Shown: positions 8,943 to 18,270, numbered from the stretch's first letter. The stretch is DNA of 64,000 bases from an uncultured Lachnospiraceae bacterium (GCA_910576815.1 CAJTKA010000017.1:8739-72738), one strand, 5' to 3'. Translations and numbers: made by a program. The notes: a model not told the origin generated them from the sequence alone.

Positions 8943-9590
8943 TTACATATTTTCCACAATTTCAAGACTTTTAAGCGGTCTGTCGATGGAACGGGCGCGG
9001 CAGTCGGACGCGATTTCTCCAAGCTGCGCCAGAACCTGCGGCGTTACGGTGAACGTGTAGAGCTTTTCGATCCCGGATGCCGCTATGTAAGAGACCGCGT
9101 AACGCGTGGATTCCTCCCATTTTTCCCCCTCCGGCATTCCGGCGAACTCCCCGTTTATCACCACAGCCTTGATCTCAAAGATATAACGCACCAGCAGATG
9201 GGAAAGCCCCTCGTGCATAAGTGCGCGAAGGGACTGGTAGAGGAGCTTTAAGAGTTCCTTTTCATCATTGTTCTCCCTTGTATAATAATCCATGACCTCC
9301 AAAAAATACATCCCATAGAAGGCGCTCTCATAATCTTCCCGCAGTCCTTCAAAATAATTGGAGATATCCGCCTCCATCAGATTATAAGATGTCCTTCCCT
9401 CATAAAACTTAAACGTGCCAAAGCAGAAGGGATTCGTGGCCGCCAGGAGCTTACTGCTCGGTTTTCTTGCCCCCCTCGCGAAAGCGGCTATCTTACCTCT
9501 TTCTTTCGTGAGCAGAACCACCCGTCTGTCATAGTCACCGATCGGTTCAGCCTTTAGCACCATCCCTGTAAGCTCCGTGACCCCCTGCAT
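8943..9590 (-). CDS. recO: DNA repair protein RecO
   Basis: RecO loads RecA on SSB-coated ssDNA together with RecR. The N-terminal OB-fold motif TGMVLKAEPIGDYDRR and LLTKERGKIAAFARGARKP are diagnostic. At 215 aa it is slightly short for the family (about 230-260), and I do not see the C-terminal CxxC zinc motif present in many RecO. Its ribosome site AGGAGG lies inside the 3' end of the upstream small YqzL-like gene, which it overlaps by 44 bp, so translation is probably coupled. Confidence 0.9.
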   Translation of the reverse strand: MQGVTELTGMVLKAEPIGDYDRRVVLLTKERGKIAAFARGARKPSSKLLAATNPFCFGTFKFYEGRTSYNLMEADISNYFEGLREDYESAFYGMYFLEVMDYYTRENNDEKELLKLLYQSLRALMHEGLSHLLVRYIFEIKAVVINGEFAGMPEGEKWEESTRYAVSYIAASGIEKLYTFTVTPQVLAQLGEIASDCRARSIDRPLKSLEIVENM

Positions 9591-9714
9591 CAGAATCCTC
9601 CTCGGCTGCTCTCATTGCTTCCTTCTCCTCCTGCCTTTGCACATTTTTATATGCCAAAAAATCCTCTATCTTTCCCGTCGCCATAAACTGCTCCCAGTAG
9701 TTTATCTCCTTCAT
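9547..9714 (-). CDS. Small YqzL-like protein
   Basis: A 55-aa protein beginning MKEINYWEQFMATGKIEDFLAYK, followed by a charged tail. In Bacillus a YqzL protein of similar size and start sits between era and recO; the same gene order is seen here. The 3' end overlaps recO by 44 bp in another frame and supplies its ribosome site. Function unknown in the family. Assignment rests on position and N-terminal pattern. Confidence 0.7.
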   Translation of the reverse strand: MKEINYWEQFMATGKIEDFLAYKNVQRQEEKEAMRAAEEDSDAGGHGAYRDGAKG

Positions 9715-9797
9715 CTTACGCCCCCTGTTTCATCCTTATCCTGCACCGTCCTCTTATCTGACGTGTCAAAAAATAGGGTTCGCAGATTTGCCTTTTT

Positions 9798-10730
9798 CTA
9801 TTCTACCGCGCCGGGATCATATCCAAAATTTTTCATCAAAAAGTCACTGTCCCGCCAGTCCTTTTTCACTTTTACCCAGAGCTTTAGATTGACCTGATTT
9901 TCTACCAGATCCTCGACATCCTTTCTGGCCAGAGAGCCGATCTTTTTTAACATTGCGCCCTGTTTGCCGATGATGATCCCCTTGTGGGACTCCCGCTCGC
10001 AAATGATGGTGGCCTCGATATCCACGATCTTCTTTTTGAACTTCATCTGCTCGATGGTGACGGCAATGCCGTGAGGGATCTCCTCCTCCAGACAGCGCAG
10101 GGCTTTCTCCCTGATCAGTTCCGCCACGATCTGGCGCATCGGCTGGTCGGTCACCATATCCTCGTCGTAGAAGGGTTCCCCGTAAGGAAGATATTTGAAA
10201 ATACAGGCAATGAGTTCCCCCGTGCCGTCCTTTTTCAGGGCGGACACGGGTACGATCTCCGCAAAGTCAAGCTCTTTTCGATAAGCATCGATATAGGTCA
10301 GCAGCAATTCTTTCTTGACCGTATCGATCTTGTTGATTACTAAAATAACAGGTGTTTTTATTTTTTTCAGTTCTTCTATGATATGCCGCTCCCCCGCACC
10401 GATATAGTCCGTCGGCTCCACCAGCCACAGGATCACGTCTACTTCGGAGATGCTGCTCTCGGCGGCATTCACCATATAGTCACCCAGCTTATTCTTCGCT
10501 TTGTGGATGCCGGGCGTATCCACAAACACGATTTGTCCCTCCTCGCAGGTATAGACGGTGCGGATACGGTTCCTCGTGGTCTGGGGTTTCTTAGAGGTAA
10601 TGGCGATCTTCTGACCGATCAGGGCATTCATCAGGGTAGATTTCCCCACGTTCGGCCTGCCGATCAACGTGGCGAACCCTGCTTTCAGCTTCTGATCATC
10701 CTGTCTGTTGTTTTGAATATCACCCGTCAT
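9798..10730 (-). CDS. era: GTPase Era
   Basis: Essential GTPase that binds 16S rRNA during 30S maturation. The G motifs are visible: GRPNVGKST (G1), DTPGIHKAK (G3), NKID (G4), and PVSALK (G5). The C-terminal KH domain follows, with GIIIGKQGAMLKKIG near residue 255. The 310-aa length is normal. The gene heads the small cluster era, yqzL-like, recO. Confidence 0.96.
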   Translation of the reverse strand: MTGDIQNNRQDDQKLKAGFATLIGRPNVGKSTLMNALIGQKIAITSKKPQTTRNRIRTVYTCEEGQIVFVDTPGIHKAKNKLGDYMVNAAESSISEVDVILWLVEPTDYIGAGERHIIEELKKIKTPVILVINKIDTVKKELLLTYIDAYRKELDFAEIVPVSALKKDGTGELIACIFKYLPYGEPFYDEDMVTDQPMRQIVAELIREKALRCLEEEIPHGIAVTIEQMKFKKKIVDIEATIICERESHKGIIIGKQGAMLKKIGSLARKDVEDLVENQVNLKLWVKVKKDWRDSDFLMKNFGYDPGAVE

Positions 10731-10783
10731 TTTATTCTCATCCCATTCTTTTTCTATGATTCTTGTTTTGTTGCCGCTTCTGT

Positions 10784-11947
10784 CTATTCCTGATTCGTGT
10801 CCTGTCCTGCGCCTGCTTCTGTTCCATCCTGCTCTGGCTTTCTCGTCTCAGGCTGATTCAGTCCGCTCCATCTGTCCATTTCCGATGTCCCGCTCACCGC
10901 TTCAACCTCCGCACGCTCTGCCCTGCGCTTTCTCCATGCTTTCCGCACGATACGGAAGATAAGCACCGCCACGACGATGATCACGCCCCAGAAAACGAGA
11001 TAGGGAATGTCGATCACAAAGCCGATGGCGAAATCGCGGATCCCGAAGCCAATATCCTCAATGCTCTTGATAAAGCCGCTTTTGATCCGCTCCCATGCAG
11101 TGGCCGTCTGCGGCGCCGAATACTTACGCACTTCGTCGAGGTTTAGATACACCGTGCTGTAATCTATCTGGTTGTCATAGGTGCGAAGCTGGGACTCCAT
11201 GCTCTCAAGCTGGTAACGAACCTCGGATAGCCGCCCTTCGATCGCAATAATATCTTCTACGCTTTCTGCCTGCCCAAGCAGGGTAAGCAGTCTGTCCCGC
11301 TCCGTGAGAAGGGCTTTTTTGTGACTTTCCAGATCCACATACTGTAAGGTGACGTCCTCCACGCTCTCGGAACGGTTGGTCACATTGGTCTGCTCGCCTA
11401 CCTGCGTAAGGAAACCGTCCAGCTTCTCCTTGGGCACCCGTGCTGTCAGATTGGCGCAGCGCTGCTTTACATGCTGTTCTTCCACATAATAGCTTCTCAC
11501 ATCATAGACGGAAATGCTTTCTATGTATCCGCCGAGCGCTTCCACCTGTTTTTGCAGATTCGGCACCAGCGTGTCAAAGTCCTCTGTCTCCGCAGAGATA
11601 TTCACAGTCTTGATCAGCTTGCGCCCGGAAGCTGCCTGCCCGGTCTCCTGCACTGAGCCTCCCTCAGCCAGCGATTCCTCCGCAATTTCCGCCGCCTCAT
11701 ATTGATTGGAAGTCCTCGCAGCCTCGTTGCTTATCACCACGCCGCCGTCATCAGCCGCCGCTGTGTCATAGGCATATTCTTCCGTCATTGCCGCAGGCGC
11801 CTCGGCCGAAAGTGAAGCCGTGCCTGCTCCGGTGCTGCCGCAGGCGCTAATAACAACTGTTATTCCAAGAATTGCTGCTATCAACCGCAGCATGCCTCTC
11901 TTTTCCCCGTTCATGTGCTCTCTGTCTTTCCTTCTTTCTCTTTTCAT
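10784..11947 (-). CDS. DUF4349 lipoprotein
   Basis: A 387-aa lipoprotein: basic N-terminus, hydrophobic segment and lipobox ISAC near residues 33-36. A low-complexity Ala/Glu-rich linker (about 40-110) precedes the DUF4349 domain (LIKTVNISAETEDFD through LNLDEVRKY), which contains a predicted coiled coil (TERDRLLTLLGQAESVEDI). One transmembrane helix (VFWGVIIVVAVLIFRIV) and a basic tail close the protein. The family is widespread in Firmicutes and its role is unknown. ATG behind GGAGG. Confidence 0.85.
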   Translation of the reverse strand: MKRERRKDREHMNGEKRGMLRLIAAILGITVVISACGSTGAGTASLSAEAPAAMTEEYAYDTAAADDGGVVISNEAARTSNQYEAAEIAEESLAEGGSVQETGQAASGRKLIKTVNISAETEDFDTLVPNLQKQVEALGGYIESISVYDVRSYYVEEQHVKQRCANLTARVPKEKLDGFLTQVGEQTNVTNRSESVEDVTLQYVDLESHKKALLTERDRLLTLLGQAESVEDIIAIEGRLSEVRYQLESMESQLRTYDNQIDYSTVYLNLDEVRKYSAPQTATAWERIKSGFIKSIEDIGFGIRDFAIGFVIDIPYLVFWGVIIVVAVLIFRIVRKAWRKRRAERAEVEAVSGTSEMDRWSGLNQPETRKPEQDGTEAGAGQDTNQE

Positions 11948-12053
11948 GATCCTTTCCTCCCTTTCCCTGTCAGCTTTCCCAATCAGCTGTCTCTATCCTT
12001 AATACCTTTAATGGAAAGAAAAAGTTGCACTCTCATAAAATACCACCTGTTTT

Positions 12054-14975
12054 TTAATGAATCAGATATTCCACGGAACCAAAAAGATCTTTCTGTTCCT
12101 TGATTTTCTCCTCGTTTCCGACCACGCAGAGGCAGTCGTCATCCATAAAGGCGCGGATATAGGCGGCAAGCCCTCTGACGGTTTCCACGTCCGTAGCCAG
12201 CAATTCGTCGCGCTCCTGCTGCACCCGCTCCTCAGAAAAGCCCGTCAGATAACCAGCCAGCGAATATGTCCCGTACACCTGCGGCGGCATGGGTGTATCC
12301 AGCGCGCTGACCGCCCCAATGATATACTTCAACATGGTGCGCTCGTCGGCCTCAAACCCTTCCACAAAGTCAGCCGCCTTCTCGTAGACCTCGATGGTCT
12401 TTTCCAGATTGGGGTCCCGGTAAGAGACAAAGTAGCTCTCCCCGGTCTTTCCAAACTGACACATACACCCGTAGGCCCCGCCTTTGACACGAACCTGCGT
12501 CCAGAGGTACTCATAGCTCATCATCACCTTGAGCGCCCGCAGCGCTCCCGTGTAGGCTAACCCCTTTTTCGCAAAGTTACCCGCCCGGCATACATACTGG
12601 ATCTGGGCGGCGCTCATCAAGCCTTCGTTCTTCTTCTTCGGCTGAGGATCGCAGGGCATTCCCTGCACAGGCTCTGTGTAAAGCTTTCCTTTCAGGCCTT
12701 CGATCAACGGCTCAATGCCCGTCAGCCCCTGTTTTTCGGCTGTATAGTCCACCATCAGGTTTTCCGGGCGGAAGATGTGGCGCACCAGCTGCTCCATCTT
12801 TTCGCTCAGTTCTTCCTTCTTGCTGTCGAAATCCTGCTCTAATTCTTCCAACAGGCGGTAAAAGCTAAGCCCGTTCACACGGTCCATCATCCAAGCCTGC
12901 TTCGACAGATAGGAAAGCGCCTGCCCAGCCGCCAGAGAATGTCCGGCTGACATCATCTGTGCCTGTTTGTCGGAGCGGTTTTCTGCCACCAGCTCAAGCA
13001 GCCGTTTCTCATTGGTATAGACTGATTCGGTCAATATTTCTTCTGCCAGCGCAAACGCTTTGGGAAGGTTCTCGTAAAACGTCTTTACCTTCAAGTCGAA
13101 GGTCAGTCTATAATCAGAGAGATCGTTCGCATTTGTGTAAACGTTCACTGCCGGTGCAACGCCGCCTGTCCGCAGATTGATCTCGTTGTACAATTCCTGA
13201 TAAGAGCGTTTTTCCGTGTCCACCAACCCCAGCATCACCTGCAAAAGCCCCACATAGGGGAACAGCGCCTCCGGCACCTGTCTAAGATCAAAGACAAGCC
13301 GCAGATAGCCGATGCCGTTGGTGTCGATCTCATGATAAAGAAGTGTGGTATCTCCCACCTTTCTCTCCTCGTTTTTGTAGCCGCGCGCCTTTTTGCCGAT
13401 ATCCTCTATGGCAAGAATCGGTATCTTTTCCACATCTTCCGGTTTATCGGGCGTCTCCTGAAAAATGGCAAGCGCCTCCGTCTCCTCCACAACAGCCGCA
13501 ATCTCCTCCGCCGTCATGGCCGCCTTCTTCGCCGCAAGACGCTCCGCCAGCGCTTTTTCCTTCTTCCCGGTAAGCCCCTTCACAGGCCGCACTACCACAA
13601 TGCTCTTATGATGATTATTGAGAACAAAGTCTCGCAGCATCGTTTCGTAACAGTCGTTATCTATGTTCCGCTTCAATTGCCTGTAGGTCTCTCCCAGCTC
13701 CAGATAATCAAAGGGTCTGTTGTCGTCGTAGAGCCAAGTCTCAAACATATGCAGGCCGTACATCAGCCCCTTGGGGTAAGCGCCGTAGTCCGCCTCCCGG
13801 TAGGCAAATTCATCACGATTCAAGGCCGCCAGAAGCGCCTTTTTCTCTACGCCGTCCTGCGCAAGCCCCCGCAGGGTCTCCTCGATGATGCGCACAAATT
13901 CATCCTTCTGCGCATACTCGGCATTCTTTGCCACTATGGAAAAAAAGGGCTGTTTTACGTCCGACTCGCAAAAACTGCTGATATCCGTACCGATGCCCGC
14001 ATCCAAAAGTGCCTTTCTCACAGGGGCACCCGGCGCGCCGACCACTGCGTCCGCCAGCGCCTGAAAGCCTCTGTGCTCTTTTCTGTCAAGCGCCTCTCCC
14101 AGACAGACATTGTAGGAAAGATAGGTGTTTGATGCCTCCGATTCACTTTCCATGATCGGATATTCCTTCTCCACCACCGCCGTCTCCTGAAACGGCGTCT
14201 CCGACAAAAGAGCGGAATCCACGGAAAGCGCGTCATACTTGGACAGATACTCTCTGTCAAGATACGTCAGTTTCTCCTCCATATCCATATCGCCGTAGAG
14301 ATAGATGTAGCTGTTGGAGGGATGATAATATTTCTTATGGAAATCCAAAAAGCCCTCGTAAGTCAGCTCCGGGATCACATCCGGGTCGCCGCCCGACTCC
14401 ACCCCGTATGAGGTATGCGGATAGAGGGAGTTCATGATCTCCCGATAAAGCACGTCGTCCGGGGAGGAAAAGGCCCCCTTCATCTCATTGTAGACCACGC
14501 CGTTGATTGTTAGTTCATCGTCCGCATTTTCCAGCTCATAGTGCCAGCCTTCCTGTCTGAAGATCTTTTCCTCGCGGTAAATGTTCGGATGAAACACTGC
14601 GTCCAGATAGACGTCCATCAGATTCTGAAAATCCTTGTCGTTGCAGCTCGCTACCGGATAGACGGTCTTATCAGGATAAGTCATGGCATTTAAAAAGGTG
14701 TTGAGCGACCCCTTCGCCAGTTCGATGAAAGGATCCTTAATCGGATATTTTTCGGAACCGCAAAGTACCGTGTGCTCTATGATGTGTGCCACCCCTGTGC
14801 TGTCTTTGGGCGGGGTACGGAAGCCGATGTAAAACACCTTGTTGTCGTCATTGTTGGAAAGAAGCGCCACCCGCGCACCCGTTTTGTTATGTTTCAAAAG
14901 AAAGCCGTCCGATTTCAATTCTTCGATCCGCTGTTTTGAGATCAGGGTGTATGCCTGTAAGTTTTCTAAATTCAT
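12054..14975 (-). CDS. M16C zinc metalloprotease (presequence-protease family)
   Basis: A 973-aa insulinase-type peptidase with the inverted zinc motif HIIEH at residues 64-68 and the distal VYNEMKG glutamate region, then a second inactive M16 half, the PreP/Cym1 plan of a clamshell that degrades short unfolded peptides. No signal peptide is seen, so it is probably cytosolic. I start at the ATG at 14975, preceded by AAGGAG; an in-frame ATG eight codons earlier contains this ribosome site. Long hairpins lie in the leader (15007-15103). Function in Clostridia is inferred from family. Confidence 0.9.
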   Translation of the reverse strand: MNLENLQAYTLISKQRIEELKSDGFLLKHNKTGARVALLSNNDDNKVFYIGFRTPPKDSTGVAHIIEHTVLCGSEKYPIKDPFIELAKGSLNTFLNAMTYPDKTVYPVASCNDKDFQNLMDVYLDAVFHPNIYREEKIFRQEGWHYELENADDELTINGVVYNEMKGAFSSPDDVLYREIMNSLYPHTSYGVESGGDPDVIPELTYEGFLDFHKKYYHPSNSYIYLYGDMDMEEKLTYLDREYLSKYDALSVDSALLSETPFQETAVVEKEYPIMESESEASNTYLSYNVCLGEALDRKEHRGFQALADAVVGAPGAPVRKALLDAGIGTDISSFCESDVKQPFFSIVAKNAEYAQKDEFVRIIEETLRGLAQDGVEKKALLAALNRDEFAYREADYGAYPKGLMYGLHMFETWLYDDNRPFDYLELGETYRQLKRNIDNDCYETMLRDFVLNNHHKSIVVVRPVKGLTGKKEKALAERLAAKKAAMTAEEIAAVVEETEALAIFQETPDKPEDVEKIPILAIEDIGKKARGYKNEERKVGDTTLLYHEIDTNGIGYLRLVFDLRQVPEALFPYVGLLQVMLGLVDTEKRSYQELYNEINLRTGGVAPAVNVYTNANDLSDYRLTFDLKVKTFYENLPKAFALAEEILTESVYTNEKRLLELVAENRSDKQAQMMSAGHSLAAGQALSYLSKQAWMMDRVNGLSFYRLLEELEQDFDSKKEELSEKMEQLVRHIFRPENLMVDYTAEKQGLTGIEPLIEGLKGKLYTEPVQGMPCDPQPKKKNEGLMSAAQIQYVCRAGNFAKKGLAYTGALRALKVMMSYEYLWTQVRVKGGAYGCMCQFGKTGESYFVSYRDPNLEKTIEVYEKAADFVEGFEADERTMLKYIIGAVSALDTPMPPQVYGTYSLAGYLTGFSEERVQQERDELLATDVETVRGLAAYIRAFMDDDCLCVVGNEEKIKEQKDLFGSVEYLIH

Positions 14976-15006
14976 ATATACTCCTTCCTTGGTTTCCATC
15001 TATGCA

Positions 15007-15103
15007 GAGAATGCCCGTTTTCTGACATTCTCCTATACGAGACTTAGAAGTTCTTTACGAAACAGCCTTTGCTGCGAGTAATTTAGAACTTCTTCTCGTA
15101 TAG
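15007..15103. repeat. Two inverted repeats in the leader of the M16C protease gene
   Basis: The larger repeat pairs 15033-15054 with 15085-15103 (shared core CTATACGAGA plus AGAAGTTCT, 3-base insertion in the left arm) around a ~30-bp loop. The smaller pairs GAGAATG with CATTCTC at about 15007-15032. Neither is followed by a U-run. They could form an RNA structure upstream of the protease start or bind a regulator. Confidence 0.6.
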
Positions 15104-15166
15104 TATATCATTTTCCGGAAAAATTATCTATCTATAGTTTCTATTGCTTTGTTTCTTTTGCTGCCG

Positions 15167-15934
15167 TCATTTCTTTCCAAAGACACCAACTTCCACGCGA
15201 TCTTTCCCTTTTTTGCTCACGCCTGTCTGTCCGTAATAAATAAATTTTCCGAAACCGCGCACGGTAACGGCGTCCTCCTCCTTAAGCTGGCAGGAAGCGT
15301 TTTCCGTCTGGATGCCGTTAATAAAAATACGGCCGTTATTAAATAAATCGCGGCTCTCCTCACGGGAAAGGTTGTACACCTTGGAGATCACGCCGTCTGC
15401 CCTGGGAGACGAAACCGTCACCGAAATCCGCTCCGGCTCAGCGCTTTGTACTATGGCTTCTCCTTGCGTCCGTTTACATGAGACATTGGTGTGCCTCACC
15501 CTGTCTAAATGTTCCACGATATAATTTGCAATGTTTTCATGGCAGAAAAGCAGGGCTCCCTGCTCTTTTTTGGCTTCCACAAACAAATCGCCCAGCACGT
15601 CCCGCTCGATCCCCAGATTCATGAGCGCACCGAGAAAGTCCCTGTGCGTCAGGCTTTCCGCAAATTTAGGCGCTTTGGGAGCGATCCTGACTGACGCGAT
15701 CGGATACGCCTCCTCATAGCCCGGATCCCCGAAGCGGAGCATCTTCCGCTCGCACAGGGGCGCGCCACCTTCCATTCTGACCCCCGCATAGGAGACTTCC
15801 CGCTCTACCGCATAGTAAGCCTGCTGCTCGGCCAGCCCCAAAAAGGGCGTGTAGGTGTATCTGTTCTGCGTGTAAGCCGTATCCGCCAGCTCGGTCAGCC
15901 TGCGCTTTAACTGCTGCAATTCTTTCTCATCCAT
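15167..15934 (-). CDS. ylmH: S4-domain RNA-binding protein YlmH
   Basis: A 255-aa protein with an N-terminal YlmH domain (FLGLAEQQAYY, RKMLRFGDPGYEEAYP, HRDFLGALMNLGIERDVLGD) and a C-terminal S4 domain (about residues 180-245; LSREESRDLFNNGRIFING). The family binds ribosomal or peptidyl-tRNA-bearing 50S particles and is linked to ribosome quality control in Bacillus. The start is ATG behind AAGGA. It is divergent from the sodium symporter gene, with overlapping promoter elements between them. Confidence 0.9.
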   Translation of the reverse strand: MDEKELQQLKRRLTELADTAYTQNRYTYTPFLGLAEQQAYYAVEREVSYAGVRMEGGAPLCERKMLRFGDPGYEEAYPIASVRIAPKAPKFAESLTHRDFLGALMNLGIERDVLGDLFVEAKKEQGALLFCHENIANYIVEHLDRVRHTNVSCKRTQGEAIVQSAEPERISVTVSSPRADGVISKVYNLSREESRDLFNNGRIFINGIQTENASCQLKEEDAVTVRGFGKFIYYGQTGVSKKGKDRVEVGVFGKK

Positions 15935-15955
15935 AACAGGTTCCTTCTATGATAA

Positions 15956-16003
15956 TTGACAGAATTCGCAATATATGGTATTCTTAAACTTAATTTTTGT
16001 CAA
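15956..16003. promoter_or_regulatory. Overlapping divergent promoters for ylmH and the sodium symporter
   Basis: Plus strand: TTGACA (15956-15961), 17 bp, TATTCT (15979-15984). Minus strand: TTGACA (15998-16003), 17 bp, TACCAT (15975-15980). Both -35 boxes are perfect and the two -10 elements overlap, so polymerase could not occupy both at once. Confidence 0.7.
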
Positions 16004-16014
16004 TATTTTGTAAA

Positions 16015-16058
16015 ATCGAGTGCCCGCGCACTCGATCAAGAGAATGCTTCGCATTCTC
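16015..16058. repeat. Twin hairpins in the symporter leader
   Basis: ATCGAGTGC / GCACTCGAT (16015-16036, loop CCGC, 9 bp) followed by GAGAATGC / GCATTCTC (16040-16058, loop TTC, 8 bp). They lie between the plus-strand promoter and the symporter start. The GAGAATG arm recurs in the hairpin at 15007-15032. Confidence 0.6.
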
Positions 16059-16118
16059 CCTAAATGGTTTACACTGTCGCAATTTTCTTAAATCATTAAG
16101 AGTAACAGGGGGTTCAAA

Positions 16119-17465
16119 ATGAAAAAAACAAACACAAAAGCTAACTTTTCAAACCGCATCGGCTTCGTGCTGGCGGCGGCAGGCTCCGCGGTGGGCATGG
16201 GAAACCTGTGGCGTTTTCCGTATCTGGCTGCAAAATACGGCGGCGGCATCTTTCTGCTCGTCTACATCATCCTGGCTGTGACCTTCGGCTTCTCGCTGAT
16301 GATCACGGAGATCGCGATCGGCCGAAAGACGGGAAAAAGCCCGCTCTATGCCTATGGGGAACTGCATCCGAAATTTGGTTTCCTGGGGATCGCGGCATCG
16401 GCTGTGCCCATTATCATCTTTCCCTACTACTGCGTGATCGGCGGATGGGTCATTAAATATCTTACCATCTACGTCACCGGTCAGGCCGGCGCTGCGGCTG
16501 ACGACGCCTACTTCGGCTCTTTCATCAGCAACACGGCCAATCCCATCCTCTGCCTTTTCGTGTTTCTCTTTCTCACCGCGGCGGTTGTCATGTTCGGCGT
16601 GGAGAAAGGCATCGAGCGGGTGAGCCGGGTGATGATGCCCCTGCTGGTACTTCTGGCGATCGGCATATCGATTTACAGCCTTACTCTGGACGGCGCCTTA
16701 GAGGGGCTTGTCTACTATGTAAAGCCTGATTTCTCTCAATTTTCAATCAAGACCATCATTGCTGCCATGGGACAACTTTTCTACTCTATGTCCTTAGCGA
16801 TGGGCATTATGATCACCTACGGCTCTTATATGCGCCAGGAGGACAACCTGGAAGCTTCGGTGCGGCATATCGAGATCTTCGACACGGCCATTGCCTTTCT
16901 GGCGGGTCTGATGATCATCCCCTCTGTTTTCGTCTTTTCAGGCGGCAGCAGCGAAGCGCTGAAACAGGGACCGACGCTGATGTTTGTCATGCTTCCCAAA
17001 GTATTTAACGCTATGCCCGGCGGCATCCTCATCGGCTTCGTTTTCTTTGTGCTGGTGTTATTTGCTGCCCTGACATCGGCGATTTCTCTGATGGAAACCA
17101 TCGTCTCCATCTTTATGGAAAAATTTCATCTGGGAAGAAAACCAGTCTGTCTGGCCGTTTTTATCGCCTCCTTCCTGCTCGCCCTGCCCTCTACCCTGGG
17201 TTACGGCGTGCTCTCGAACGTGACGATCTTTGGCTATCAGATCCTGGATTTCTTTGACTTTATCAGCAATAACATTGCCATGCCCATTGTCGCGCTTTTG
17301 ACGGCGATTCTCATCGGTTACGCCGTCCGTCCCGAGGCCGTCATCGACGAGGTGGAAAAAAACGGCATTTTCCGCTCCAAAAAGTTGTATGTCTATATGA
17401 TCCGGTTTGTCGTGCCCCTGTGCATGATCATTATCCTGATTTCCTCCCTTTTTGGTATCGTATAA
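16119..17465 (+). CDS. Neurotransmitter:sodium symporter family transporter
   Basis: A 448-aa polytopic protein with the signature first helix of the NSS/SNF family (GSAVGMGNLWRFPYLAA) where the unwound segment binds substrate and sodium, and IMITEIAIG-like sequence in helix 2. About eleven hydrophobic segments are seen, as in MhsT/LeuT-type bacterial members with 11 helices. It probably takes up an amino acid (tryptophan, leucine or similar) with sodium; specificity cannot be read. ATG behind AGGGGG. Confidence 0.88.
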   Translation: MKKTNTKANFSNRIGFVLAAAGSAVGMGNLWRFPYLAAKYGGGIFLLVYIILAVTFGFSLMITEIAIGRKTGKSPLYAYGELHPKFGFLGIAASAVPIIIFPYYCVIGGWVIKYLTIYVTGQAGAAADDAYFGSFISNTANPILCLFVFLFLTAAVVMFGVEKGIERVSRVMMPLLVLLAIGISIYSLTLDGALEGLVYYVKPDFSQFSIKTIIAAMGQLFYSMSLAMGIMITYGSYMRQEDNLEASVRHIEIFDTAIAFLAGLMIIPSVFVFSGGSSEALKQGPTLMFVMLPKVFNAMPGGILIGFVFFVLVLFAALTSAISLMETIVSIFMEKFHLGRKPVCLAVFIASFLLALPSTLGYGVLSNVTIFGYQILDFFDFISNNIAMPIVALLTAILIGYAVRPEAVIDEVEKNGIFRSKKLYVYMIRFVVPLCMIIILISSLFGIV

Positions 17466-17560
17466 CCTCAACGACAGTCTCACTCGGTTTGGTGAAATAA
17501 CAAGTGTTTTTATTCCTGGCAGAATGAATCATACAACACTGGTAAAAGGAAGAAAATCAT

Positions 17561-18247
17561 ATGATCACAGATGAGATACAGAAAGAACTTTTTTCCAAAC
17601 AGGACACCGCCTACCGCGATTTTCAGGCGAAGCTGATCCCCAATCTGGCTGATGGCACGATGATCGGCGTGCGGACGCCGGAATTGCGGAAACTGGCAAA
17701 ACAGTATGCAAAACGGGAAGATATCTCTGTCTTTTTAGATGCGCTGCCCCACGCTTATTTTGACGAAAACCAGCTCCATGCCTTCATCATTTGTGAGCGC
17801 AGGGACTTTGCGCAGTGTATGGCGGAACTGACCCGGTTTCTGCCCTTTTTGGATAACTGGGCGACCTGCGACCAGCTCTCGCCCAAACTGTTCAAAAAAC
17901 ACCGTCAGGAACTGCTTCCCTATATCGACGAGTGGCTGGCTTCCGAGCAGACCTATGTGGTACGCTTTGGCATCGGTATGCTGATGGAGCATTTTCTGGA
18001 CGAGGATTTCGATCTTCGCTATCCGGAAGCGGTCGCAGGGATCCGTTCCGACGAATACTATGTCAATATGATGATCGCCTGGTACTTTGCCACAGCGCTG
18101 GCAAAACAGTATCAGGCGGTACTGCCGTTTCTGGAACAGAACAGACTTGACTCTTGGGCGCACAATAAGACCATCCAAAAGGCTGTGGAAAGCCTGCGCA
18201 TCACGCAGGAGCAGAAAGCATATCTGAAGACGTTGAAGCGCGTATAG
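17561..18247 (+). CDS. AlkD-like DNA alkylation repair protein
   Basis: A 228-aa all-helical HEAT-like protein. It has the family motifs GVRTPELRKLAKQYAK (about residues 35-50), LDNWATCDQLSPKLFKKH (near 105-122) and a C-terminal SWAHNKTIQKAVES. AlkD-type glycosylases excise N3- and N7-alkylpurines without base flipping, though many clostridial members are untested. The Trp-Asp pair needed in AlkD is compatible with DNWATCD. ATG behind AAAGGAAG. It stands alone between the symporter and the convergent sigma-like pair. Confidence 0.8.
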   Translation: MITDEIQKELFSKQDTAYRDFQAKLIPNLADGTMIGVRTPELRKLAKQYAKREDISVFLDALPHAYFDENQLHAFIICERRDFAQCMAELTRFLPFLDNWATCDQLSPKLFKKHRQELLPYIDEWLASEQTYVVRFGIGMLMEHFLDEDFDLRYPEAVAGIRSDEYYVNMMIAWYFATALAKQYQAVLPFLEQNRLDSWAHNKTIQKAVESLRITQEQKAYLKTLKRV

Positions 18248-18270
18248 AAACGATTGCTTATACGCGCAAA

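Noticed and set aside
13332..14132. 266-codon plus-strand frame opposite the M16C protease gene
   Set aside because: Antisense shadow of a conserved gene, with an implausible His/Arg/Leu-rich composition.
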